Assembly (NCBI GenBank): GCA_030537355.1
Contig: JAUNNF010000003.1
Location: 124,001-188,000, forward strand
DNA: 64,000 bases
Direction: 5' to 3'
Source: Coriobacteriia bacterium
GTDB lineage: Bacteria; Actinomycetota; Coriobacteriia; Coriobacteriales; Eggerthellaceae
Positions 16,212-24,283 of the stretch are shown here, piece by piece. Numbering within the stretch: the first letter of the stretch is position 1; every line of letters begins with the position of its first letter. The notes beneath the pieces were generated by a model. The model made no database searches. It was not told where the DNA came from and was given only the letters and a program-made list of their open reading frames with translations. The position numbers and the translations under genes are program-made.

Positions 16212-16295
16212 ACAATACTCGGCAACGTTAGTGAGTTTTTTATCTATACCAGTGTCAATAAATAATTGGCGTTGGAATTTTATACGCTCAATTTT
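16212..16295 (-). pseudogene. remnant of the 3' end of a duplicated nitroreductase-like gene
   Basis: ATAAATAATTGGCG and its flanks match the 3' end of the gene at 17957 (18000-18050), in the same position relative to the acyltransferase remnant. Two adjacent, convergent genes were therefore copied together, and the left copy was then almost wholly lost. Confidence 0.7.
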
Positions 16296-16304
16296 TTACT
16301 CAAC

Positions 16305-16332
16305 TTGACAAAATTTTTAAATTTATTATAAT
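16305..16332 (+). promoter_or_regulatory. consensus promoter for the small zinc-ribbon gene
   Basis: TTGACA and TATAAT are separated by 16 bases, about 25 bases before the start codon at 16357. Both boxes are perfect matches to the main sigma-factor consensus. Confidence 0.75.
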
Positions 16333-16356
16333 AATTATAGCTATAAAGGGAGGAAA

Positions 16357-16590
16357 ATGAAAAAGTTAGAGAAGGCATTTACTGAAGAACTGGAACAAGC
16401 AACTGGTGCCGCAAACTTTAGATTAGGAGATAAATCAAAACTTGAACACGCTTATCTTGTTTGTCGTGCTTGCCATCAAAAATATGGTCCCATGACAAGA
16501 GATTACGCTGAAATGCTTTTTGATTTCATAAAAGCGAATAGTCATAGAACATGCCCTAACTGTAAAAAATACGATTGGGAACTTAAATAA
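16357..16590 (+). CDS. small zinc-binding protein
   Basis: A 77-residue soluble protein with a strong ribosome site (GGGAGG) and a consensus promoter. Two knuckles are visible: CRACHQKYG (about residues 37-45) and CPNCKKYDW (about residues 67-75). Together they should hold one zinc. The N-terminal 35 residues are charged and probably helical. I do not recognise a defined family. It was inserted between, or survived between, the decayed and intact copies of the acyltransferase locus. A short relic of its own 3' end follows at 16622. Confidence 0.8.
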   Translation: MKKLEKAFTEELEQATGAANFRLGDKSKLEHAYLVCRACHQKYGPMTRDYAEMLFDFIKANSHRTCPNCKKYDWELK

Positions 16591-16621
16591 ATACGCAAAA
16601 CTTTATTTAAAATTCTTAAAA

Positions 16622-16678
16622 ATGGACGAAAAAAAATGCGATAAATGCGATTCTTTAAAGTGGGACCTTAGCAAATAA
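16622..16678 (+). pseudogene. 18-codon relic resembling the zinc-ribbon C-terminus
   Basis: The open frame begins MDEKKC and continues CDKCDSLKWDLSK. This parallels CPNCKKYDWELK at the end of the gene just upstream. It has no ribosome site. It is most likely left from a tandem copy, though a very small zinc peptide cannot be excluded. Confidence 0.4.
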
Positions 16679-16796
16679 CCACAAATTAAATTCCAAGTTC
16701 ATAACACTAGTAATTTAGCATACATAGGAATTATATTTTAACGTTAATCAGAACTGATTTATGTATATAATATGCGAGTAACTTTAAGGAGACTAT

Positions 16797-17948
16797 ATGT
16801 CAGAGATAGCACAAAAATCAAAACGCATTTTATCAGTGGACGTACTTCGAGGAATCACGATTGTATTTATGATTCTAATTGATGATCCAGCAGGGAAAAA
16901 ATTCGAATTTATGTGCCACCCAATATGGATGGGACTTACTCTCGCCGATTTTGTATTCCCTACTTTTATCACTTTAGTTGGTGTGTCCATGTACTTCTCG
17001 CTCAAGAAATATGACTTTAAACCTTGCAAACAGTCCATATTTAGAGTTGTCAGGCGTTTCATTTTGCTCATGCTGTTTGGCTGGGTAGTTGTTATGGTTG
17101 CGCACGGATTTTCAGCCGCATTTGCAGGAAAGGATTGGGTGCTTACTGCTTTTGATTTTGCTAATATGCGAATTTTAGGTGTTATCCCCCGTATCGCAAT
17201 ATGTTATTTTATTGGTGCATTAATTATTTTACTCGTCCGTAATAAAAAAGTTATCATTGGCATTATCGCTGCTATTTTAATTGGATATTGCATACTGCTT
17301 ATTGCAGGCAATGGGTTTGATTTTAACGACACTAATAATATTTTAAGTACAATTGATCAAAGCGTGCTCGGACGCGAGCATATGTACAAAATGGCCATTG
17401 ACGAGCAAGGCACTGCCACGATCTTCTTTGATCCAGAAGGTCTTGCGTCTACAATCCCTTGTGTAGCACAGGTTTTGCTAGGCTTTTTGATTGGCGGAAT
17501 TATATGCGACAAGAAAAAAGACAATAATGCAAAAGTAATGTACATGTTTATTGTTGGTTTCAGCTTACTAGCATTAGGCTTTATTTTCAGCCCTGCAGTT
17601 CCTATTTTCAAAAAAGCTTGGACAAGCACATTTGTATTAGTTACAGTGGGTAGTGATGCTTGCTTACTTGCCCTTCTTACTTGGATTATCGATATCAAAG
17701 GACACAAGAAGTGGACTACATTCTTTAGAGTTTATGGATCAAATGCCATAATTTCTTTTGCTGCAATGGATATCATTTGGGTAATTTTAGCAGGATTAAA
17801 ACTAACCAAGCTTGCATACAATTTCTTCTTGCCAATATGTTGCGGAGTTACAGGATTGGCTTCTGTGTTAACCACAGGACTTTTTGTACTAGCCTGGTAT
17901 GTTGTATTGTACTTGCTAGACAAAAAGAAGATTTACATTAGGTTGTAA
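16797..17948 (+). CDS. heparan-glucosaminide N-acetyltransferase-like membrane acyltransferase
   Basis: A 383-residue integral membrane protein with about ten hydrophobic segments, preceded by AAGGAG. The start SKRILSVDVLRGITI and the following HPIWMGLTLADFVFP are typical of the HGSNAT/DUF5009 (NagX) family, which moves acetyl groups across a membrane onto sugars; a His in this region carries the acetyl group in the human enzyme. The natural acceptor here is probably a cell-wall or surface sugar, but this is not shown by the sequence. A decayed copy lies at 15904. The convergent nitroreductase-like gene ends 9 bases away. Confidence 0.85.
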   Translation: MSEIAQKSKRILSVDVLRGITIVFMILIDDPAGKKFEFMCHPIWMGLTLADFVFPTFITLVGVSMYFSLKKYDFKPCKQSIFRVVRRFILLMLFGWVVVMVAHGFSAAFAGKDWVLTAFDFANMRILGVIPRIAICYFIGALIILLVRNKKVIIGIIAAILIGYCILLIAGNGFDFNDTNNILSTIDQSVLGREHMYKMAIDEQGTATIFFDPEGLASTIPCVAQVLLGFLIGGIICDKKKDNNAKVMYMFIVGFSLLALGFIFSPAVPIFKKAWTSTFVLVTVGSDACLLALLTWIIDIKGHKKWTTFFRVYGSNAIISFAAMDIIWVILAGLKLTKLAYNFFLPICCGVTGLASVLTTGLFVLAWYVVLYLLDKKKIYIRL

Positions 17949-17956
17949 AACTAGCG

Positions 17957-18697
17957 TTATAATTTATATTCTGCAACCTTTGTAAGCTTTTGATCTGTAC
18001 CAGCGTCAATAAATAATTGGCGCTGGAATTTTATGTCTTCATTATTCAAGCAAATCTCTAGTATGCAAAGATAAATTCCAATGTCGATCCGGTTAAAATA
18101 GCGTGCGGCTTTTGTTGTCATAATGCCAATTCGTCCAGGCTTTTTATACCTATAAACCACAAGCTTATTATCAATATTCTCAACATACCAAGGCTGCGAG
18201 TTGACCGCACTTGGGGCAAACCGAGCGATGTTGGCAACACCTAAATCGTCCCCTCGCCATATGTCTTTTAAATCTTTTCGACGAGCCTTAAACATGTCAA
18301 TTCTGTACTTGGTCTTATTGCTTACTTTTTTGATATGAAACATAATTACATAGTCAAGCCCGTGATGAGTTTGCTCATCGGGTTTGTCAATACCACACCA
18401 CAGGCTTGCGATGCTGTTATGTTGGAGATACAAATCCAGCTGCTCGCCAATATAACCTGCATTCATGAGGTAATTATCCGCCTTCTCGCTATAAATTTCT
18501 ATTTGATACTCAGCGCCTTTTTTGGTGGAAGGAATAATCTTGATTTCAGTTTTAATGTCTGGATAAAGAGGCTCGAAATTATTATATACAGTTCTGATGT
18601 TATCTAATTCCTCTCGCGTCAGCTTTTCATCACCAAGATTTCTGAACAGATGAAAAGATTTGCGTTTAAAAATTGTGTTGTAATATTTGTTATCCAT
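17957..18697 (-). CDS. nitroreductase-like flavoprotein (putative TM-nitroreductase family)
   Basis: A 246-residue soluble protein with AAGGGG before the ATG. The N-terminus FKRKSFHLF and the later segment FAPSAVNSQPWYV are typical of nitroreductase-fold proteins, where the second motif lines the FMN site. Both halves of a duplicated nitroreductase core are visible, as in the TM1586-type family. The reaction is unknown: FMN-dependent reduction of quinones, nitro compounds or an unusual substrate is possible. No redox partner gene adjoins it. A relic of its 3' end sits at 16212-16295. Confidence 0.75.
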   Translation of the reverse strand: MDNKYYNTIFKRKSFHLFRNLGDEKLTREELDNIRTVYNNFEPLYPDIKTEIKIIPSTKKGAEYQIEIYSEKADNYLMNAGYIGEQLDLYLQHNSIASLWCGIDKPDEQTHHGLDYVIMFHIKKVSNKTKYRIDMFKARRKDLKDIWRGDDLGVANIARFAPSAVNSQPWYVENIDNKLVVYRYKKPGRIGIMTTKAARYFNRIDIGIYLCILEICLNNEDIKFQRQLFIDAGTDQKLTKVAEYKL

Positions 18698-18803
18698 ATG
18701 TAACCCCTTTGCAATTTAATTTCTTGAATATTACATCGGACTGTAATTTTTATATAAATTTACACTATTTTTGAAAAAAGTGAGGGTAATTTCCAAAATA
18801 AAT

Positions 18804-18915
18804 GGAAAAATGTTGAGTTGTGTGGTAAAAATACACTATTTTAACCCAAAAACTGAACTCTAAATAAATACGGAATTTTTTGTAAAGCCTCTGAACTGGC
18901 ATTTTAAATTTAAGA
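18804..18915. repeat. diverged relative of the inverted-repeat element at 27588
   Basis: GAAAAATGTTGAGTTGTG matches either arm of the 27588 element. The next ~80 bases match its interior loosely (TCTAAATAAAT, then a TTTTTTGTAAA stretch and a GGCATTTT end). The right arm is lost. It lies in the 375-base gap before the phosphatase gene; the rest of that gap is A+T-rich, without other recognisable features. Confidence 0.45.
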
Positions 18916-19072
18916 TAAAAATTGTTTATTTTTTTACGATAAAAATAAGATAAAAATTACAACGTAACTATAAGTTTTTTTCAAAAAATCATACAAATGC
19001 CCTACTTTTAAGTAGTTTTGCGGAAAAAACAAAATTAAATACGTTAGAATTAAGTTTTTCGAAAGGATAATT

Positions 19073-20407
19073 ATGAACACAACAAAAAAATCTAGATTAA
19101 TATATATTTCTATAGTTGTAACCACACTTGTCGCTATTTTGGTATTTTCCCTTTGCGCCTGTCAAGCACAAAGTTCATACAATGATACAGGTGAAAAACA
19201 CGGACTTCCCCACTTCGATGGCTACAAACTCAAGCAAACAACTGTGCTCAGCCGTCATAACATTCGCTCCCCCTTAACCGATGGTGGCTCTACTCTTACC
19301 AAAGTTACACCGCATAAGTGGTTTGATTGGACATCAAAACCAAGCGAGCTGTCGCTGCGTGGTGGCGAACTTGAAACTGTAATGGGACAATATTTTGCTA
19401 AGTATTTACAGTCCGAGGGGCTAATTTCAGAGAATTGGGAACCTAAAGATGACGAGGCTTTCTTTTACGCAAACTCAGCACAGCGCACCATCGCAACTGC
19501 AAAATATTTCTCCGCAGGACTATTGCCTGTAGCAGACGCTAAGGTTTACCATAAATATGCACTCGGTGGTAAAGATGACGTATTTTTGCCTCTTCAGGTT
19601 TATGTGAACGACAAGATAAAAGAACAAATCAAAAAAGAAATAAATGAAAAATTTGATCTCGGTAATATTAATAAAAATTTAAGTGAAGAGTATAAAACAC
19701 TTGAGTACGTCCTTGACTTTAAAGACTCTGAATATGCTAAGGAGAAAAACATTACTTCATTTGAGCAAGATATGCCAGAAATCAATATTAAGCAAAACGA
19801 CGAGATCACAACAACAGGCACCTTGAAAGCCGCTAACGAGGCATGTGACGCGCTCAAGCTTCAGTTCTACGAAGAAGAAAACGACAAGACAGCTGCCTTT
19901 GGTCATGACATGACAATGCAGCAATGGACACAAATTGGTAAAATTGGCGACACTTATGAAAACGTTTTGTTTGGTACTCACACAGCAGCTGTTGGTGCAT
20001 CAAACAGAATATGTGCCGAACTGCTAAAAGACATAAATAACAAAAACAGAAAATTTACATTTTTGTGCGGGCACGATTCTACAATTTTATCTTTACTTAC
20101 AGCGCTTGATGCAAAAGAATATCATCTACCTAATGCTATTGAGCAAGACACTCCAATTGGTGTCAAACTAGTGTTTAACAAATACTTAGGACAAGATGGT
20201 GTCGAGTATTGCTCGATTAACCTCGTCTATCAAAGTATCGACCAGTTGCGTCATAAACAATCAGTTGACATGAATCATCCTCCAGAAAAATGCGACATCG
20301 AACTTAACGGACTCACTAAAAACGATGCTGGACTATACAAAATGTCTGATGTTAAGAGCCGCCTTAATAAGGTAATTGATGAATATAGGAATAATGTAAG
20401 AAATTAA
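19073..20407 (+). CDS. histidine-type acid phosphatase lipoprotein
   Basis: A 444-residue protein with an AAAGGA site. The N-terminus has a hydrophobic core ending in a lipobox (SLCAC), so it is a lipoprotein facing outside. The catalytic motif SRHNIRSP near residue 60 matches RHGxRxP of the histidine phosphatase branch 2, and the second half has the HD motif (CGHDST) that donates the proton. The family includes phytases and glucose-1-phosphatases. Scavenging phosphate from extracellular phospho-esters is the likely role. It lies 17 bases before the peptidase gene and probably shares its message. Confidence 0.88.
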   Translation: MNTTKKSRLIYISIVVTTLVAILVFSLCACQAQSSYNDTGEKHGLPHFDGYKLKQTTVLSRHNIRSPLTDGGSTLTKVTPHKWFDWTSKPSELSLRGGELETVMGQYFAKYLQSEGLISENWEPKDDEAFFYANSAQRTIATAKYFSAGLLPVADAKVYHKYALGGKDDVFLPLQVYVNDKIKEQIKKEINEKFDLGNINKNLSEEYKTLEYVLDFKDSEYAKEKNITSFEQDMPEINIKQNDEITTTGTLKAANEACDALKLQFYEEENDKTAAFGHDMTMQQWTQIGKIGDTYENVLFGTHTAAVGASNRICAELLKDINNKNRKFTFLCGHDSTILSLLTALDAKEYHLPNAIEQDTPIGVKLVFNKYLGQDGVEYCSINLVYQSIDQLRHKQSVDMNHPPEKCDIELNGLTKNDAGLYKMSDVKSRLNKVIDEYRNNVRN

Positions 20408-20424
20408 TTTTTTTAGGAGCTATC

Positions 20425-22389
20425 ATGAAAATTAAAGTTTGTTTAATAGGGCTCTTCGTAGTTGTTTGTGCGCTTAGTTTTGTGCCGCGTGATGTTTATG
20501 CATCAAGCCCGCTAGTGGAAGCAATACTACAGCAAACAGACAATAAAGAGCGTCATATCGATACAGAACCTAAAAGCTTTCCTGCAAAATTTGACTTACG
20601 CTCTTGTGACCTAGACGGAAATGGAGAGCTTAAAAACTATGTTACAAGCACAAAGCTACAAAACACTTGGGGTAACTGTTGGGCTCATGGTGGTATTGCT
20701 GCAGCAGAGATAAGCATTCTCGCAAAGCAGCGTCAAAACTCAGTTACAGTTGATGCTACTGGGAAAAAGCGTGACAGTCTGGATTTGAGCGAGCACCATC
20801 TCTCGTGGTTTAACTATGCCCCAATGACAGCAGCAGAGACCCCGACACATGCTGGTGAAGGTGCCTATAGCTTTAGAGAAGAAGAAGCAAAAGCCAAAGG
20901 CCTAGAATATTGGTGGTCCAAGCGTTTAAACTCTGGCGGAATTGGAATGTCTGTTACCAGCGCCTTTTCTCGTGGAGATGGACCTGTTCGCGAACCTGAC
21001 TGGAACAATCCCAATTTAACTCCACAACAAAAGCAGCTACTATACAAAGGTAAAAACGAATACAAGGCTAAAGATGTCAGAGGCTTTGACGTTTATTCAG
21101 AAGCAGATGATTGGGCAATTGATGATGATCAGCGCAGCAAGAAAGATTACGAACTTAACGAAGCATACATACTGCCAGATGCAGCTACATTCTAAAATGA
21201 CAAATATGATCAAGAACACGCTGAATATGTCACAAAACTCATGAAACAGCAACTCATGGATGGACGTGGTTTATTTATTACTTACAACTGTGACAACTAT
21301 ACAACAGACCAGAAAGAGACCATGAAGCCTCGCTATATTAATGTTGATACATGGTGCCAATATGCATATCAGCCTGACTTCCCGTCGCACTGCGTTTGCG
21401 TTGTTGGCTGGGATGATACCATCCAGCAAGACAAGTTTTTGAAAAAGGGCGCCGACAAAGAAGGCAAAATGGTTGACATACCACTACCGCCAATGCCAGG
21501 TGCTTGGATTGTTAAAAACAGTTGGGGTGCTGCTGATAGCATTGGCCAAGGCATCACATACGAGCCATGGGGAGATAAAGATAGTGGTTATTTCTACCTG
21601 AGTTACTATGATCAATCGCTTGTTGACGAGGCAGCTTTTGACTTTAATATCAACTTTGACAAAAATAAAATTACTCATCAGTTAAATTACATGTCAAGCG
21701 AGAAACTTCACGGTGTTGAACTTGATAATCTAGTAACTACAGCAAACATCTTTTGCGCTGATACAGATGAGGATTTAGTTGAAGTTAGTGGCATGACAAA
21801 CACCGAAAACGTTGACGTAAACTACAAGGTTTATCTACTTGACAGTAAAGATCAACAAATAGACACTGGGAAGCTTCTGTGTAGCGTTGACCACACATCC
21901 ACATACAAAGGTTTTCATCGTGTGAGCTTAGGTGGTGCATATCATTTGAATAAAGGACAGTACTTTGCTGTTACCACAACACAGAAGGTACATAACGGAG
22001 GCCCATACATTATGTCTTGCTGGTATGACTGTAATCATGATGGTTATGACAAAAAAATGACAATTGACGACTACTTCTGCAAGGCTATTGTAAACCCAGG
22101 TGAAAGTTTTGTCTACACCGCATCTGATGGAAAATGGACTGATTTTGCAAGTCTAAAAAGTGAACTTGAAAAAACTGAAAAAGGTAAATACTACACTTAT
22201 GACAATTTCCCAATCAAAGCTTATGCCACACCAGCGGCTCCATCTCCTGATCAAACAAATAAGCTTGCTCCAACTGGAGATACGCTTCCTTTTATTGAAT
22301 TGATAATTGTAGCTTTGGTAAGTGGATTAATTGTTTTGAAAATATCACATCTTAAGTATTGCAAAAACAAAAAATCTGTTGTACAATAA
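20425..22389 (+). pseudogene. C1 (papain-like) surface peptidase interrupted by one in-frame stop
   Basis: One reading frame of 654 codons is interrupted only by TAA at 21193-21195 (codon 257). Before the stop are the signal peptide and the catalytic Cys (GNCWAHG, C85). After it are the His (PSHCVCVVGWDD, codon 322), the Asn (VKNSWG, codon 365), a lectin-like beta domain found in bacterial C1 peptidases, and a sorting signal (LAPTGD, hydrophobic stretch, KNKK). The dyad is therefore split over the stop. Translation restarting at ATG 21241 would yield a piece without the nucleophile. Apart from this codon the gene looks intact, so the mutation is recent, or a read error, or there is read-through. 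The terminal codons overlap the promoter of the RNA at 22391. Confidence 0.85.
22359..22387 (+). promoter_or_regulatory. promoter of the orphan short RNA (repeat copy 4)
   Basis: TTGCAA and TACAAT are 17 bases apart. The -10 box overlaps the last sense codon and the stop of the peptidase gene. Spacing and the TGTTGTACAATA context match the promoter at copy 1. Confidence 0.7.
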
Positions 22390-22390
22390 C

Positions 22391-22466
22391 AGTGCTGCCG
22401 TGGGAACGGTTAGCCAAATTAATGGTAGAGCCGCTCACCAATTGTATTGGGAGCGGTTCCTTTTTT
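22391..22466 (+). ncRNA. orphan antitoxin-like RNA, about 75 nt (copy 4)
   Basis: The first 26 bases are the same as in the copy 1 RNA. The hairpin (GAGCCGCTC 22428-22436 with GAGCGGTTC 22451-22459) and a six-T run follow. The peptide gene that should lie beyond the hairpin is missing and a GNAT gene starts there. The kept promoter, kept 5' end and kept terminator, with variable sequence between, support a conserved RNA. It could restrain toxin messages from other copies or act only as terminator for the peptidase gene. Confidence 0.55.
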
Positions 22467-22471
22467 AAAAT
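22442..22471 (+). promoter_or_regulatory. promoter built into the hairpin, for the GNAT gene
   Basis: TTGTAT (in the hairpin loop and stem) and TAAAAT are 18 bases apart. The -10 box ends 7 bases before the ATG at 22479, which fits a message starting at its own start codon. There is no ribosome site in between. Confidence 0.5.
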
Positions 22472-22478
22472 CGCAACA

Positions 22479-23000
22479 ATGAACAAAAAATCACAACATA
22501 AAGCTCAAATTTCAGACATTAAGCACGCCGCCGATACCGATATAGACCGTATCTTAGAGATAATTGAAATTGGAAAACAAACACAATTAGCTAATAATAA
22601 TCCGCATCAGTGGTGTGACGAGCCTCCTGTAAAAGCTAAAATACTAGAAGATATCAAACTTAAAAGAAGCTATGTCTATGATGACGGGAACATCTATGGC
22701 ACTTTCATGTTTTCCAACAAGCCAGATCCATCATATGCCAATATTGAAGATGGAGCATGGCTTAATGAAGAGCCCTATGGCGTAATTCACCGCATTGCTA
22801 GCGATACTACACATACTGGCATCTTACATACAGCTATTGAGTACGCAAAACAAACTTGCAGCAATATCCGCATAGACGCTCACCCAGACAACACAATCAT
22901 GAAGCACCTGCTTATAAAGGAAGGCTTTATGCGAGTCGGAATCGTCTACATTGACGGAAAACTAAGGCGTGAAGCTTATCATCTAAGAAGTATTACTTAG
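22479..23000 (+). CDS. GNAT-family N-acetyltransferase
   Basis: The first plausible start is the ATG at 22479; the frame is open upstream, but that stretch belongs to the peptidase end and RNA. The 173-residue product has GNAT features: an N-terminal ADTDIDRILEI helix, a central beta strand with VIHRIASD, and a C-terminal part DAHPDNTIMKHLLIKEGF typical of the acetyl-CoA fold. The substrate cannot be told. No ribosome site is visible and a -10 box lies 7 bases upstream, so the message may be leaderless. The 3' end overlaps the convergent GH3 gene by 8 bases. Confidence 0.8.
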   Translation: MNKKSQHKAQISDIKHAADTDIDRILEIIEIGKQTQLANNNPHQWCDEPPVKAKILEDIKLKRSYVYDDGNIYGTFMFSNKPDPSYANIEDGAWLNEEPYGVIHRIASDTTHTGILHTAIEYAKQTCSNIRIDAHPDNTIMKHLLIKEGFMRVGIVYIDGKLRREAYHLRSIT

Positions 23001-24177
23001 CAAGCCCATGCTTAAGTTTTACATTAATGATACGCTTGACATGCTCGTTAATGCTGTCTTGTGATATGCGACCATCATTAACAGCTTTAATTACGCCTTG
23101 ATAGGCAAGCTCAAAATCTTTTGGCATGAGCAAAATATCAACACCAGCATTAAGTGCCGTTATACATGCAACATCTGATGTATATAATGAGTTAACAGCC
23201 TCCATAGCGAGAGCATCAGTAATAACAATGCCTTTAAAACCAAGTTCACCTTTGAGCTTATCTGTAATAATTTCTCTGCTCAAACTTGCCGGATAATCAT
23301 TACCTGTAACACGAGGATACTCAATATGGCCAATCATTGCAAAATCTGTATCAGCCTCAATTGCACGTTCGAAAGGTATAATGTCAAAAGACTTTAACTC
23401 TTCCCATGTCTTGTCAACAACCACAGTATTTTTATGAGTATCTCCTTTAGAGCTACCATCCCCCGGAAAATGCTTCATAGTAGACATAATATTTTTGTCG
23501 TGTAAACCGCGAATGTAATTTTGTGCCATATCGCCAACAAGTTTAGGATCAGATCCAAAAATTCGACCCTTATTATTAGGTGCATCATTATTTGGAAGCA
23601 CATCACATACAGGAGCAAAGTCTAAGTTTAATTTATATTTAGTGAGATAATCTCCAATGTAGGCTGATGCTTCGTAAGCTTTGCCTGGATCGCCAGTAAC
23701 TCCAATACTCTTCATTCCACCTTCAACATTATTAACACCGAATGTTGGATTATTTGCAATGCGGGCTACCTCGCCACCTTCCTCGTCAATACCCATAAAA
23801 AGCTTAATATCACTATTATTTTGAAACTTATCAATAAGTTCTGTAGTCTGATTAGGAGTTGCGATATTTTTGGCAAAAAGCGCAATCCCTCCTAAGTGAT
23901 GCGACTTCATATTGTTAATCATGTCATCTGAGGCAACCTTAACACCAGCCTCATCAGCCACATTTTCTATCTCAGCTGTTGTAAATTGAGTAGATAGAGC
24001 TTCTGGCCTGATTAAGAAAAGTTGCCCTACCTTCTCTTCTAAACTCATCTTATCAACAATCTCATTTGCGCGGTCAACTTGTTGTTGAATAGCACAATTT
24101 CTCACTGCAAAAGCAATTAGGCCTAGAAAAACTAAGCTTAACAGCATTGTTATTATTTTTGTGCGACGTTCACTCAT
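22993..24177 (-). CDS. glycoside hydrolase family 3, NagZ-like beta-N-acetylhexosaminidase
   Basis: The start is the ATG at 24177 after GGGAGG; 19 more codons upstream are open but lack a site. The 394-residue protein has an N-terminal membrane anchor or signal (MLLSLVFLGLIAFAV), then a GH3 barrel. KHFPGDGSSKGDTH carries the mobile-loop residues of NagZ-type enzymes and DALAMEAV holds the probable nucleophile Asp. It should cut N-acetylglucosamine from peptidoglycan fragments outside the membrane. Length fits the single-domain NagZ group. It is divergent from the aldehyde oxidoreductase operon, with about 105 bases between starts. Confidence 0.88.
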   Translation of the reverse strand: MSERRTKIITMLLSLVFLGLIAFAVRNCAIQQQVDRANEIVDKMSLEEKVGQLFLIRPEALSTQFTTAEIENVADEAGVKVASDDMINNMKSHHLGGIALFAKNIATPNQTTELIDKFQNNSDIKLFMGIDEEGGEVARIANNPTFGVNNVEGGMKSIGVTGDPGKAYEASAYIGDYLTKYKLNLDFAPVCDVLPNNDAPNNKGRIFGSDPKLVGDMAQNYIRGLHDKNIMSTMKHFPGDGSSKGDTHKNTVVVDKTWEELKSFDIIPFERAIEADTDFAMIGHIEYPRVTGNDYPASLSREIITDKLKGELGFKGIVITDALAMEAVNSLYTSDVACITALNAGVDILLMPKDFELAYQGVIKAVNDGRISQDSINEHVKRIINVKLKHGLAK

Positions 24178-24283
24178 GAAGCCTCCCTTACTATCAAAAA
24201 TAACAATTTGTATTATATACTGACAAACATACAAACAAATTAATAAAATTTTGATATAATAAAAATAATCGAAGGAGGCTATT

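Noticed and set aside
20425-21195. Stop codon reassigned or peptidase gene of 256 residues as a real short gene
   Set aside because: All other genes use TAA as stop, so no recoding. The short frame lacks the His and Asn of the active site, so I treat the whole as one broken gene.
24178-24283. Riboswitch before the aldehyde oxidoreductase gene (molybdenum/tungsten cofactor type)
   Set aside because: The gap is ~105 A+T-rich bases with a promoter and ribosome site; I see no stable multi-helix fold.
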